A stretch of DNA of 64,000 nt from Microbacterium sp. MYb54 (GTDB taxonomy: Bacteria > Actinomycetota > Actinomycetes > Actinomycetales > Microbacteriaceae), in NCBI RefSeq assembly GCF_002979515.1, contig NZ_PCPA01000005.1, forward strand, positions 1 to 64,000, given 5' to 3'. Under the pieces are notes generated by a model, which saw nothing but the letters and a program-made list of their open reading frames with translations, made no database searches and was not told the origin of the DNA. Below, piece by piece: positions 23,941-32,127 of the stretch (its first letter is position 1; each line of letters begins with the position of its first letter). A program made the translations under genes and the position numbers.

Positions 23941-23981
23941 GCCCTCCGTCTCGTCCGCCTCAGGCGGGCGAGACGGAGGGC
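23941..23981 (+). terminator. 19-bp hairpin between phnD and phnC (partial terminator / stabiliser)
   Basis: Arms 23941-23959 and 23963-23981 pair fully, with a single G-T wobble, around a TCA loop. No T-tract follows and the operon clearly continues, so the likely role is processing, 3'-end protection of phnD mRNA or partial attenuation. Confidence 0.75.
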
Positions 23982-24018
23982 ACCACCGCAAGACCCACGA
24001 CACCACAGGAGCTACGAC

Positions 24019-24849
24019 ATGACCGCCTCGGCATCCGACGCCCTCATCCGCCTCGACGGCGTGACGAAGACCTTCGGGACGACCACCGCGCTGAAGAACG
24101 CCTCGCTCGAGGTCTCCCGCGGCGAGATCGTCGTGCTCCTCGGCCTCTCAGGCTCCGGGAAGTCGACCCTGCTGCGCCACCTCGACGGCCTCGAGATCCC
24201 CACCGCAGGCTCCGTGGAGGTGCTCGGCTCGCAGGTCCCGTCGCTGAAGGGCAGGGCCCTGCGCGACCTGCGCAGCCGCGTGGGCTTCATCTTCCAGCAG
24301 TTCGAGCTCGTCCCCTCCCTCACTGTGCTCGAGAACGTGCTCACCGGTTCGCTGTCCGGAGTGCGCGGACCGCGTCTCGGGCTCTGGGGCTATTCGCGGG
24401 CATCGAAGCTCACCGCCCTCGAGCACCTCGACCGCGTCGGCCTGCTCGATCGCGCCTACCAGCGCAGCGACACCCTCTCGGGCGGACAGCAGCAGCGTGT
24501 GGCCATCGCCCGTGCTCTCATGCAGAAGCCCGCGATCCTCCTCGCCGACGAGCCGGTCGCCTCGCTCGACCCCGAGTCGAGCGAACAGGTCATGGCGCTG
24601 ATCCGCGAGATCGCCGCCGACGAGGGCCTCACCGTCGTGTGCAGCCTGCACCAGGTCGACCTCGCGATCTCGTGGGCCGACCGCATCGTCGGCCTGCGCC
24701 ACGGCGAAGTGGTGCTGGACACCCCGACCGGCGACCTCACCAAGGCCGAGGTCATGGAGATCTACGGCCGCGTCGCCACGACGACCGCCGAGATCCGTGC
24801 CGTGGCCGAAGAGCTCGTGGAGGTGGCTGCGCAGGTGGCCGCATCATGA
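24019..24849 (+). CDS. phnC: Phosphonate ABC transporter ATPase (PhnC-like)
   Basis: A 276-residue ABC ATPase. Walker A GLSGSGKST (42-50), the Q-loop FQQFELV, the signature LSGGQQQR, Walker B ILLADEP and the switch His in CSLHQVD are all intact. Length and the PSLTVLENVL region match PhnC/PtxA ATPases. It energises uptake together with PhnD and the fused PhnE. Its stop overlaps the permease start as ATGA. Confidence 0.93.
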   Translation: MTASASDALIRLDGVTKTFGTTTALKNASLEVSRGEIVVLLGLSGSGKSTLLRHLDGLEIPTAGSVEVLGSQVPSLKGRALRDLRSRVGFIFQQFELVPSLTVLENVLTGSLSGVRGPRLGLWGYSRASKLTALEHLDRVGLLDRAYQRSDTLSGGQQQRVAIARALMQKPAILLADEPVASLDPESSEQVMALIREIAADEGLTVVCSLHQVDLAISWADRIVGLRHGEVVLDTPTGDLTKAEVMEIYGRVATTTAEIRAVAEELVEVAAQVAAS

Positions 24850-26603
24850 CGGCCCTCGATTCCGCGACCGACTCCGCGACCCGCGGCGGTGGCCCGGTGC
24901 CCCAGAGCGGCGGGCGCACGGTCGCCGAGCGCGCTCCGAAGCGCCCGATCTCTCCCGAGCGGATCGCGGCATCGCTCACGCTCGTCGCCCTCGTGGTGCT
25001 CGGCATCCTCGCCGTGCGTGACGTCGACATCTCGATCCCGGCGATGGTGCAGAGCTGGGGCAATGCCGAGAACTTCATGGCCCGCGTGGGCGGCCTCACC
25101 TTCCCGGCCCCCGGCGACCTCGCCTGGCTGATCGCCCTCACCGTGGGACTCGTGCTCGTGGGCACGCTGCTCGCCGCCGTGCTGTCGGTGCCGATCGCCT
25201 ACCTCGCAGCCTCCAACACCACTCCGGGGAACGGATGGCGAGCCGCCGCACGGTTCATCGGAGTGCTCACCCGGGCGCTCCCCGACGTCGTCCTCGCGAT
25301 GGCGTTCGTCCTGATGTTCTCGCTCGGCACGCTTCCCGGCATCCTCGCCATCGGCATCCACTCGATCGGCATGATCTCGAAGATGTTCGCCGACGCGATC
25401 GAGCAGATCGACGAAGGTCCCCGCCTCGCCATCCGCGCCGCCGGCGGCTCGAAGATGCAGGAGTTCGCATCCGGCATCCTGCCGCAGGTGCTGCCGAGCT
25501 GGGTGGCCACCGTGCTGCACCGCAACGACATCAACCTGCGCGGCAGCGTCGTGCTCGGCTACGTCGGCGTCGCCGGCCTCGGCCTCGAGATGTCTTACGC
25601 GTTCAAGTCGCTCAACTACGGCAAGGGCCTCGGCATCGCACTGGTGATCTTCATCCTCTGCGTCGCGATGGAGATCGTCTCCAGCATGGTCCGCGGCGCG
25701 ATGCTGGGGGAACAGAAGCACACGCGCTCGTGGATCGACAGGATTCTGCATCCGCGCCTCGGAGCGAACGCCGCCGCGGCACCCGTCGGTCGCCCCGCCT
25801 GGGCAGCGAACCCGCAGACGGCCGTGCGCCGCCCCTGGACCGCGCAGCGCGTGCGTCACACCATCGCCGGTGTCATCGCCGTGCTCGTGGTGGTCGGCAG
25901 CATCGTGGTCAGCCAGATCAACTGGATGGACCTCATCACCTTCTGGGCGAAGCTGCCCGAGGTCGCGGCGAAGTTCTGGCCGCCCTCGTTCGGCAACTAC
26001 GACGCGAGCGCCATGTTCCAGGCGATGCGCGAGACCGTCGCGATCGCTCTCGCCGCCACCGTGCTCACCCTGCTCCCGTCGCTGCTGCTCGGCTCGCTCG
26101 CGGCCCGCAACGTCGCTCCGAGCTCGGGTGCACGAGGGACCGCACGACTCCTGCTCGTCGGCATCCGTGGCATCCCGGAGCTGATCCTCGCGATCGTGCT
26201 CGTGGTCATCACGGGTCTCGGTGCGCAGGCCGGTGTCATCGCCCTCGCGATCGGCGGGATCGGACTGCTCGGAAAGCTCATCGCCGACTCGTTCGAAGAG
26301 GTGGACCGCGGACCGGAGCGCGCACTGCGTGCGGTGGGCGCGACTCGTCTGCAGACCTACACCTCGGCCACCGTGCCGCAGGGCATGCAGGCGCTCATCG
26401 GCCACAGCTTCTACATGCTCGACACGAACATCCGCGCGGCGACGATCCTCGGCATCGTCGGCGGCGGTGGCGTCGGGTACTACCTGCTCAACGCCAGCCA
26501 GGGCTCGCGCTACGAGACCGTGACGGCGATCGTGCTGATGATCCTCGCCACCGTGCTCGTGGTCGAAGGGCTCGCCATGTGGATGCGGAAGGTGTTCCGA
26601 TGA
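24846..26603 (+). CDS. phnE: Fused phosphonate permease (PhnE1-PhnE2)
   Basis: A 585-residue protein containing two complete PhnE-type permease domains. The first spans about 95-290, with coupling-loop sequence near EQIDEGPRLAIRAAGGSKMQ. The second spans about 400-585, with the matching EEVDRGPERALRAVGATRLQ. A linker of about 80 residues, rich in Ala, Pro and Arg, joins them. Most phosphonate systems encode PhnE as one homodimerising subunit or as two genes, so the fusion fixes a 1:1 pair. ATG 24846 overlaps phnC as ATGA; the 3' end overlaps the oxidoreductase in the same way. Confidence 0.93.
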   Translation: MTALDSATDSATRGGGPVPQSGGRTVAERAPKRPISPERIAASLTLVALVVLGILAVRDVDISIPAMVQSWGNAENFMARVGGLTFPAPGDLAWLIALTVGLVLVGTLLAAVLSVPIAYLAASNTTPGNGWRAAARFIGVLTRALPDVVLAMAFVLMFSLGTLPGILAIGIHSIGMISKMFADAIEQIDEGPRLAIRAAGGSKMQEFASGILPQVLPSWVATVLHRNDINLRGSVVLGYVGVAGLGLEMSYAFKSLNYGKGLGIALVIFILCVAMEIVSSMVRGAMLGEQKHTRSWIDRILHPRLGANAAAAPVGRPAWAANPQTAVRRPWTAQRVRHTIAGVIAVLVVVGSIVVSQINWMDLITFWAKLPEVAAKFWPPSFGNYDASAMFQAMRETVAIALAATVLTLLPSLLLGSLAARNVAPSSGARGTARLLLVGIRGIPELILAIVLVVITGLGAQAGVIALAIGGIGLLGKLIADSFEEVDRGPERALRAVGATRLQTYTSATVPQGMQALIGHSFYMLDTNIRAATILGIVGGGGVGYYLLNASQGSRYETVTAIVLMILATVLVVEGLAMWMRKVFR

Positions 26604-27739
26604 ATCGCGCTCACGACACGGCAGACGTGGTCGTCGTCGGCTCAGGGATCGTCGGCCTCGGCGCAGCATATGCTGCGGTCCGGCGCGGGCTGCGCGTGAT
26701 CGTCGTCGACCGTACCGACTCGCCGGTCGGCGCCACGATCCGCAACTTCGGGCACCTCTGCATCGGTGCCCAGGGTGGAGAAGCCCGTCGCTACGCCGAC
26801 ATCTCTCGCGAACTCTGGCTGCGCCTCTCGCAGGATGCGGGCTTCTGGCTGCGCGAATCGGGAACGCTGGTCGCCGCCCGGCACGACGATGAGATCGCCG
26901 TACTGGAAGCCGCGTCCCGCGATGGCGGGATCCGGATGCTGGAGGCCACCGAACTCCTGCGCCTCGCGCCGTTGCGCGCCGAGGGTCTCGTGGGCGGCGC
27001 GCACATCGAGAGCGACCTGCAGACCGATCCGCGCACGGCCGCCGACGCGATCGTGCGGTACCTGGCGGGGATGGGTGTCGACTTCCGATTCCGCACCGCC
27101 GTGACCGCGGTCGGAGCAGGCCAGGTGGAGACCACCCGCGGTTCCATCAGCTGCCAGAACGTGGTCGTCGCGGTGAATCACGACATCGACCAGCTTCTGC
27201 CCGAGGTCGCCGAACGGCACGGGATCGTCCGCTGCGCGCTCGACATGATGCGGGCGGCCGTGTCGTTCCGGCATCCGCTCGCCGCACCGCTGCTCACCGG
27301 CTGGTCGCTCGTGCGCTACGGAAGATTCTCCGATGGGGCGGAGGCCAACGCGCTGCGGGAACGCCTGCACGCCGAGCGTCCCGACCTCGCTGCGATCGAC
27401 CTCAACCAGATGTACACGCAGCTCCCCGACGGGACCCTCATCATCGGTGACTCGCACTCCACCGCTGTCGCCCCGGTGCCGTTCCAGCCCGAAGCCGCGT
27501 TCACCGCGTTCTTCACCGAGGCGGAGGCGCTGTTCGATGCACCGGCGCCCCGGGTGATCGAGCGCTGGCAGGGCGTGTATGCGAAGGGGCAGCAGGAGTT
27601 CCTGATCGATCGGGGTGACGACGGCGTCCTGGTGCTCGCCGCGACGACCGGCATCGGGATGACCACGGGCCTGGGTCTTGCCGAAGAGAATCTCGCCGCC
27701 GCCTTCGGGTGGGCGGCAGCAATGGAAGGAACATCATGA
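26600..27739 (+). CDS. FAD-dependent oxidoreductase of the phosphonate operon (HpnW-like)
   Basis: A 379-residue D-amino-acid-oxidase-type flavoprotein. The dinucleotide site GSGIVG (14-19) sits near the N-terminus and a FAD-contacting stretch lies near the C-terminus (ATTGIGMTTGLGLAEEN). In the family defined by phosphonate loci such proteins are thought to oxidatively deaminate aminoethylphosphonate-like substrates, giving phosphonoacetaldehyde for the next enzyme. This assignment comes from gene order and family resemblance, not from a substrate-specific residue. It overlaps both neighbours by 4 bases. Confidence 0.88.
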   Translation: MNRAHDTADVVVVGSGIVGLGAAYAAVRRGLRVIVVDRTDSPVGATIRNFGHLCIGAQGGEARRYADISRELWLRLSQDAGFWLRESGTLVAARHDDEIAVLEAASRDGGIRMLEATELLRLAPLRAEGLVGGAHIESDLQTDPRTAADAIVRYLAGMGVDFRFRTAVTAVGAGQVETTRGSISCQNVVVAVNHDIDQLLPEVAERHGIVRCALDMMRAAVSFRHPLAAPLLTGWSLVRYGRFSDGAEANALRERLHAERPDLAAIDLNQMYTQLPDGTLIIGDSHSTAVAPVPFQPEAAFTAFFTEAEALFDAPAPRVIERWQGVYAKGQQEFLIDRGDDGVLVLAATTGIGMTTGLGLAEENLAAAFGWAAAMEGTS

Positions 27740-28443
27740 CCACTCCTCTCGAACTCGTCATCCTCGACATGGCGGGAACCACAGTGCTCGACGACGGCGT
27801 CGTCGAGCAGGCATTCCAGCGCGCCGCCGAGCGCACCGGCGTCGCGGATCGGATGCCGTGGGACGAGGCGCTCGACCACGTGCGCGTGACCATGGGGCAG
27901 TCGAAGATCGATGTCTTCACGCACCTCTCCGGCGGAGACGTTCCCGCAGCCCAGCGCGCGACGGCCGCCTTCGAGGGCGCCTACGCCGAGATCGTCGCGG
28001 AGCAGGGTGTCTCCGAGATCCCCGGTGCCGCCGACGCGATCCAGGGGCTGAAGGATTCCGGGCTGAAGGTCGTGCTCACCACCGGCTTCGCCCCGGTCAC
28101 CCGTGACGCCCTGATCGACGGCCTCGGCTGGCAGGACCTGATCGACCTCGCGCTGTCGCCGGTCGATGCCGGTCGCGGACGCCCCGCGCCCGACCTCGTG
28201 CTCGCGGCGCTGCTGCGCACCCAGGCCTCGTCGGTGCAGGCGGTCGCGGTGGCTGGAGACACGGTGAGCGATGTCGAGTCGGGGCGTCGAGCCGGTGCCG
28301 GCTTCGTCGCGGGTGTGCTGACCGGCGCGCACGATCGTCCGGCGCTGAGCGCCGCAGGGGCGGATGCCGTGCTGAGCGATGTCACAGCCTTGCGCGGCGC
28401 GCTCGTCCAGCGCGAACTGCTCCCGCTCATCACCACCTCCTGA
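27736..28443 (+). CDS. PhnX-like HAD hydrolase (phosphonatase-like)
   Basis: A 235-residue HAD hydrolase. Motif I DMAGTT (10-15) is the variant typical of phosphonoacetaldehyde hydrolase; a cap lysine in VTMGQSKID sits where PhnX forms its Schiff base. RGRPAPD and GDTVSDVESG give motifs III and IV. It is expected to split the C-P bond of phosphonoacetaldehyde or a close analogue to aldehyde plus phosphate. The true start is ATG 27736, overlapping the previous stop, with GGAAGGA upstream. Shorter than typical PhnX, as in the PhnX-like subfamily. Confidence 0.88.
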   Translation: MTTPLELVILDMAGTTVLDDGVVEQAFQRAAERTGVADRMPWDEALDHVRVTMGQSKIDVFTHLSGGDVPAAQRATAAFEGAYAEIVAEQGVSEIPGAADAIQGLKDSGLKVVLTTGFAPVTRDALIDGLGWQDLIDLALSPVDAGRGRPAPDLVLAALLRTQASSVQAVAVAGDTVSDVESGRRAGAGFVAGVLTGAHDRPALSAAGADAVLSDVTALRGALVQRELLPLITTS

Positions 28444-28454
28444 GAGATCTCGAC

Positions 28455-29543
28455 ATGGGAACGCTGCTGATCCGTCCGCCCGGTCATCGGAGGGACGTCG
28501 CGCTGCGCCCGGCGGCGACCGCGATGGTCTGGGTCGGCGAAGGGCACGCACACGAGACGATCGCCGTGCCGGGGGTCGCGCTCGCCGACGGCGACGTGCT
28601 CGTGGCAGTCGAGATGTCGACCATCTGCGGCTCGGACGTGCACACGGTGCAGGGTCGCCGATCCGCTCCGACACCTCTGGTGCTCGGCCACGAGAGCGTC
28701 GGACGGGTCATCGCGACCGGCGACACCGGGGCGCACACGGTCGACGGCACCCCGTTGCGCATCGGCGACCGGGTGGTCTGGTCGGTCACGGTGTCGTGCG
28801 CGAGCTGCGACCGCTGCCTGCAGGGGATGCCGCAGAAGTGCCGCGACCTGGGGAAGTACGGGCACGACCGGGTCGGGGCGCACGGCGACCTCACCGGAGC
28901 TTTCGCGAGCCACGTGCAGCTGAGGGAGGGGACTGCCATCGTGCGCGTGCCCGAGGCGCTCCCTGCCGCCGTGCTCGCCCCCGCATCGTGTGCGACGGCG
29001 ACAGCCTGGGCCGCGGTGGCCAGGGCCGCGAAGGACCGCGATCTCGACGGGGCGGCCGTGCGGATCCACGGGGCCGGACTGGTCGGGCTCTCCGCCGCAG
29101 CCATCGCCGCCGAGCAGGGAGCGACGGTGGAGGTGCTCGACCCCAATCCGGATCGGCGGGCTCTCGCAGCGCGATTCGGTGCGACGAGCCTCGACCGTGA
29201 GCCCGACGTGGTGATCGAGGCGTCGGGGCATGCGGTGAGCGATGCGCTCTCAGGCGTCACCGTCGGAGGCACGGTCGTCCTCGTCGGAAGCGTGTTCCCG
29301 GCCGACCCGGTGCCGTTCGATGCCGAGAGCATCGTGCGACGGTTGGTCACGATAGCCGGCATCCACAACTACACCGGGGCGGAGCTGGCCGAGGCCGTCG
29401 CGTTCCTGGCGGGACGCGGACGCGCCTACCCGTTCGCGGACGCGGTCGGCGCGGTGCGTGGACTCTTCGAGATCGATGCGGCGCTCGTCGAGGCCGCGGC
29501 TCCCGGCGCACCGCTGCGGATCGGACTCGTTCCCGGGCAGTGA
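28455..29543 (+). CDS. Zinc-dependent dehydrogenase of the phosphonate operon (HpnZ-like)
   Basis: A 362-residue medium-chain alcohol dehydrogenase. Catalytic zinc ligands are C58 (ICGSD) and H79-E80 (LGHES); the structural zinc is held by C115, C118, C121 and C129. A Rossmann strand (RIHGAGLVGLSAA) follows near 210. Last gene of the operon, 11 bases after the PhnX-like gene. It may oxidise or reduce the aldehyde or alcohol produced from the phosphonate. The N-terminal 23 residues are weakly supported; ATG at 28524 is an alternative start. Confidence 0.87.
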   Translation: MGTLLIRPPGHRRDVALRPAATAMVWVGEGHAHETIAVPGVALADGDVLVAVEMSTICGSDVHTVQGRRSAPTPLVLGHESVGRVIATGDTGAHTVDGTPLRIGDRVVWSVTVSCASCDRCLQGMPQKCRDLGKYGHDRVGAHGDLTGAFASHVQLREGTAIVRVPEALPAAVLAPASCATATAWAAVARAAKDRDLDGAAVRIHGAGLVGLSAAAIAAEQGATVEVLDPNPDRRALAARFGATSLDREPDVVIEASGHAVSDALSGVTVGGTVVLVGSVFPADPVPFDAESIVRRLVTIAGIHNYTGAELAEAVAFLAGRGRAYPFADAVGAVRGLFEIDAALVEAAAPGAPLRIGLVPGQ

Positions 29544-29562
29544 CCACCTGCGGCATCGCGGG

Positions 29563-29976
29563 TCACTGCGAGATGCTCTCCACGGTCTTCCCGGTCGTCT
29601 CCGCCGACAGCGAGCGGGCGATGTCGGCCTGGCTGACGATGCCGACCAGTCGACGGTCGGCGATCACGGGCAGGCGCCGCACCTGGTTCTCCTGCATCCG
29701 GTCGAGGGCGACGCGGATGTCGTCGTCCGCATCCACCGTGACGGGCTTCCCCTTGGCCAGCGCCTGCGCCGGAGTCGTCTCCGGGTCCATCCCGAGGGCG
29801 ATCGCGCCGACGACGATGTCACGGTCGGTGAGCATGCCCTTCAACTTGCTGTCCTCGCCGCAGATCGGCAGGGCACCGACGTCCAGATCCGCCATCACGG
29901 AAGCAGCGATGCGCAGCGAGTCGTTCACCCCGATGCAGCGCGGACTCGGCGTCATGAGGTCGCGGGTGGTGGTCAT
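29563..29976 (-). CDS. Tandem CBS-domain protein
   Basis: A 137-residue protein consisting almost entirely of two CBS motifs. The first starts DLMTPSPRCIGVNDSL and includes GALPICGEDSKLKGMLTDRDIV; the second covers KPVTVDADDDIRVAL to RRLPVIADRRLVGIVSQAD. Such stand-alone pairs bind adenine nucleotides and act as energy or stress sensors. It overlaps the FHA-like gene by 4 bases. Convergent with the phosphonate operon, leaving only 19 bases between stops. Confidence 0.92.
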   Translation of the reverse strand: MTTTRDLMTPSPRCIGVNDSLRIAASVMADLDVGALPICGEDSKLKGMLTDRDIVVGAIALGMDPETTPAQALAKGKPVTVDADDDIRVALDRMQENQVRRLPVIADRRLVGIVSQADIARSLSAETTGKTVESISQ

Positions 29977-30452
29977 CGTTCTTCTCCCTCGTCATAGTCC
30001 GGCCGAGGAGGCTGCAACGGCTGGTCGGAGTACTCGCCGCCGGCGCGGCCTCCAAAAGGTCGTCCGTGGTCGGCGAACTCGTCCCGGGCGAACACCAGAG
30101 CCCACGGCCCCGCGGTGAAGTGCGCGCCCGTGCGGAGCGTCTCGGAGTTCTCGTCCGCGTGAGTCGCATCCACTCCGAGGCTCGCGTTCGTCTCGCCTTC
30201 GCCGTGCAGGGTCAGCACATACTCGTCGCGGTCGTCATGCGTGATCGTGGCGTGCACCGGGTCGGTGTCGGCGAGCCGCAGCTCGTTGCCGTCGGCCGAA
30301 CCGATCAGCACCACGTCGTCGACAAGGGCGAACTCGGTGCGTTCGTCGTCTCTGGAGATGCGCAATCGGGGGTTGCCTGCGCCCCATTGGGCGTGCGTCG
30401 TCGTCGGCGTGTAGCCCTCGTCGGGACGGTCATCGATGTGTCTGTCGTTCAT
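29973..30452 (-). CDS. FHA-like domain protein
   Basis: A 159-residue protein. Residues about 28-125 have the strand pattern of a forkhead-associated fold (LRISRDDERTEFAL, ELRLADTDPVHATITHD, YVLTLHGEG). The canonical Gly-Arg and Ser-x-x-His of phosphothreonine binders are replaced, since the sequence reads IGSADGNEL. The C-terminus is a low-complexity Gly/Arg/Pro tail. Start 30452 has GAAGGG upstream. Coupled to the CBS protein; it may be a scaffolding rather than a phosphopeptide-binding domain. Confidence 0.75.
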   Translation of the reverse strand: MNDRHIDDRPDEGYTPTTTHAQWGAGNPRLRISRDDERTEFALVDDVVLIGSADGNELRLADTDPVHATITHDDRDEYVLTLHGEGETNASLGVDATHADENSETLRTGAHFTAGPWALVFARDEFADHGRPFGGRAGGEYSDQPLQPPRPDYDEGEER

Positions 30453-30645
30453 GGCACTGCCCTTCTCGCGTTCGAGTGGAATCGAGGCTAGGCTCCGGTC
30501 GATCTCTCGCCGAGGGGGTTGACTTCGGCACGTCGATTCGCCAACGGGCACCCCCGCACGGTGAGAGGCGGTTTCCGGCGGCGGAGTGCGCGAGAATGGA
30601 CCGAAGCCGTCGTCTCGGCCAGGCAGCGACCAAGGAGCACCACCA

Positions 30646-30993
30646 ATGGGAAAGTTCGTCTACGAAGGCGGCGTGAAGACCGAGATCGAGGACCGCGCCC
30701 TCACCCATCTGCAGCTCGTCATCACCGCGAAGCTGCGACGCGGAGAGCCCTTCCCGTTCAGCTGGCGTGAAGACGCGAGTGTGGGCGGCGGACGCACCAC
30801 CGTGTGGATCCAGCCCGGCAGCTCCCTCGTCTTCAAGTACTTCGGCAGTCGCCAGCCCTCCATCAACCGGGCCTGGATCGAGGCGCTCGCGTTCACGGCG
30901 AATGCTCCGAGCGGTCTCTACCTCGTTCCCGAGCCCGCCGAGGCCGGCGACGAGCCCGGCGTCGGAGAGGTTCCGGTCACCCCGCCGCTCTGA
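30646..30993 (+). CDS. DUF7882-type small protein
   Basis: A 115-residue protein. Its core (IEDRALTHLQLVITAKLRRG, FPFSWRE, GGRTTVWIQPG, RAWIEALAFTANAPSGL) matches the small actinobacterial family now called DUF7882, often mislabelled as an ATP-dependent DNA ligase fragment. AAGGAG lies nine bases before ATG 30646. Several paralogues per genome are usual in Microbacteriaceae. No function known. It has its own hairpin terminator. Confidence 0.85.
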   Translation: MGKFVYEGGVKTEIEDRALTHLQLVITAKLRRGEPFPFSWREDASVGGGRTTVWIQPGSSLVFKYFGSRQPSINRAWIEALAFTANAPSGLYLVPEPAEAGDEPGVGEVPVTPPL

Positions 30994-31029
30994 CGTACCG
31001 GGCTCACATCGAGCCCCCATCGACGTCAT

Positions 31030-31069
31030 CGAGACCCACCCGCGGACGCGCATCCGCCGGTGGGTCTCG
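31030..31069 (+). terminator. Intrinsic-type terminator hairpin
   Basis: Arms 31030-31040 and 31059-31069 form an 11-bp stem (CGAGACCCACC with its complement), followed by TCTTGCGT. Located 36 bases after the DUF7882 gene stop. Confidence 0.75.
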
Positions 31070-31194
31070 TCTTGCGTGTGGGTGACGACGGCACCCGTCC
31101 GACGACGCGGCCTGTCAACCCCCTGCCGGAAGGTGAGGGCATCGGAGAGTGTGGTTCTCAGGACGACACGTTCGACGAGATCAGGAGGACCGGT

Positions 31195-32079
31195 ATGACC
31201 GACGACACCACCGACCCCCGGCACGCGCATCGCGAAGAGGGCTTCCCCGCACAGCACCAGGATCAGCCGGGGCTGACGGACGAGACCCGACCCGAACCGG
31301 ACCACGGCGAACGGACCTACATCGGCCACGGTTGCCTGGAAGGGCGTCGTGCGCTCATCACGGGCGGTGATTCCGGGATCGGTCGAGCCGTCGCGATCGC
31401 CTTCGCGCGCGAGGGCGCCGATGTCGCGATCGCGCACCTGCCCGAAGAACAAGATGATGCCGAGGACACGCTCGCCCTGGTCCGCGAGACGGGCCGCACG
31501 GGTGTGGGCTTCGCCGGCGATCTGCGGGACGAGGCGTTCGCGACCGAGATCGTGGCGGGCACGCGGAGTGAACTGGGCGGACTCGACGTGCTGGTCCTCA
31601 ACGCCGGGTACCAGCACGACATCGACGGCTTCGAGAACCTGGAGACCGACCGGATGCGCCGGGTGTTCGACACGAACCTGGCGGGCCTGCTGTTCTCCGC
31701 CCGCGCGGCGTATCCCGACCTCGAGCCCGGAGCGAGCATCATCGTGACGGCATCCATCCAGGCCTACAACCCCTCGCCCGGGCTGATCGACTACGCCATG
31801 ACGAAGGCTGCTCAGGTGGCGTTCGTGAAGGCGCTCGCCGAAGAGGCAGGGCCTCGGGGAATCCGCGTCAACGCCGTCGCTCCCGGCCCGATCTGGACGC
31901 CCTTGATCCCCGCGACGGGGTGGGACGCGGAACGCCTGGCGATGTTCGGCGCCGACACTCCGCTCGGACGCGCGGGACAGCCGGCGGAACTCGCGGGCGC
32001 GTACGTGTATCTGGCGTCGACCGAGTCCTCGTACACCTCCGGATCGGTCATCGCTGTCACGGGCGGCAAGGCCCTCTGA
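31195..32079 (+). CDS. Short-chain dehydrogenase with polar N-terminal extension
   Basis: A 294-residue SDR. A 45-residue acidic and His-rich extension precedes the Rossmann fold: TGGDSGIGR (56-64) for nucleotide, NAG at 136-138, catalytic S187, Y200 and K204. The extension with its FPAQHQDQPG stretch is characteristic of the YhdF/YhxC (general stress) subgroup. AGGAGG supports ATG 31195. Probably an NADP-dependent aldehyde or sugar-type reductase linked to stress; substrate unknown. The gene stands alone. Confidence 0.9.
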   Translation: MTDDTTDPRHAHREEGFPAQHQDQPGLTDETRPEPDHGERTYIGHGCLEGRRALITGGDSGIGRAVAIAFAREGADVAIAHLPEEQDDAEDTLALVRETGRTGVGFAGDLRDEAFATEIVAGTRSELGGLDVLVLNAGYQHDIDGFENLETDRMRRVFDTNLAGLLFSARAAYPDLEPGASIIVTASIQAYNPSPGLIDYAMTKAAQVAFVKALAEEAGPRGIRVNAVAPGPIWTPLIPATGWDAERLAMFGADTPLGRAGQPAELAGAYVYLASTESSYTSGSVIAVTGGKAL

Positions 32080-32089
32080 TCCGAGCGCG

Positions 32090-32118
32090 GGCGGCGGCGC
32101 CGGAAGGGTGCCGCCGCC
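32090..32118 (+). terminator. GC hairpin after the SDR gene
   Basis: GGCGGCGGC (32090-32098) pairs with GCCGCCGCC (32110-32118) across an 11-base loop. No T-tract follows; the stem ends where the -10-like TAAGCT of the next gene begins. Confidence 0.5.
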
Positions 32119-32127
32119 TAAGCTTGT

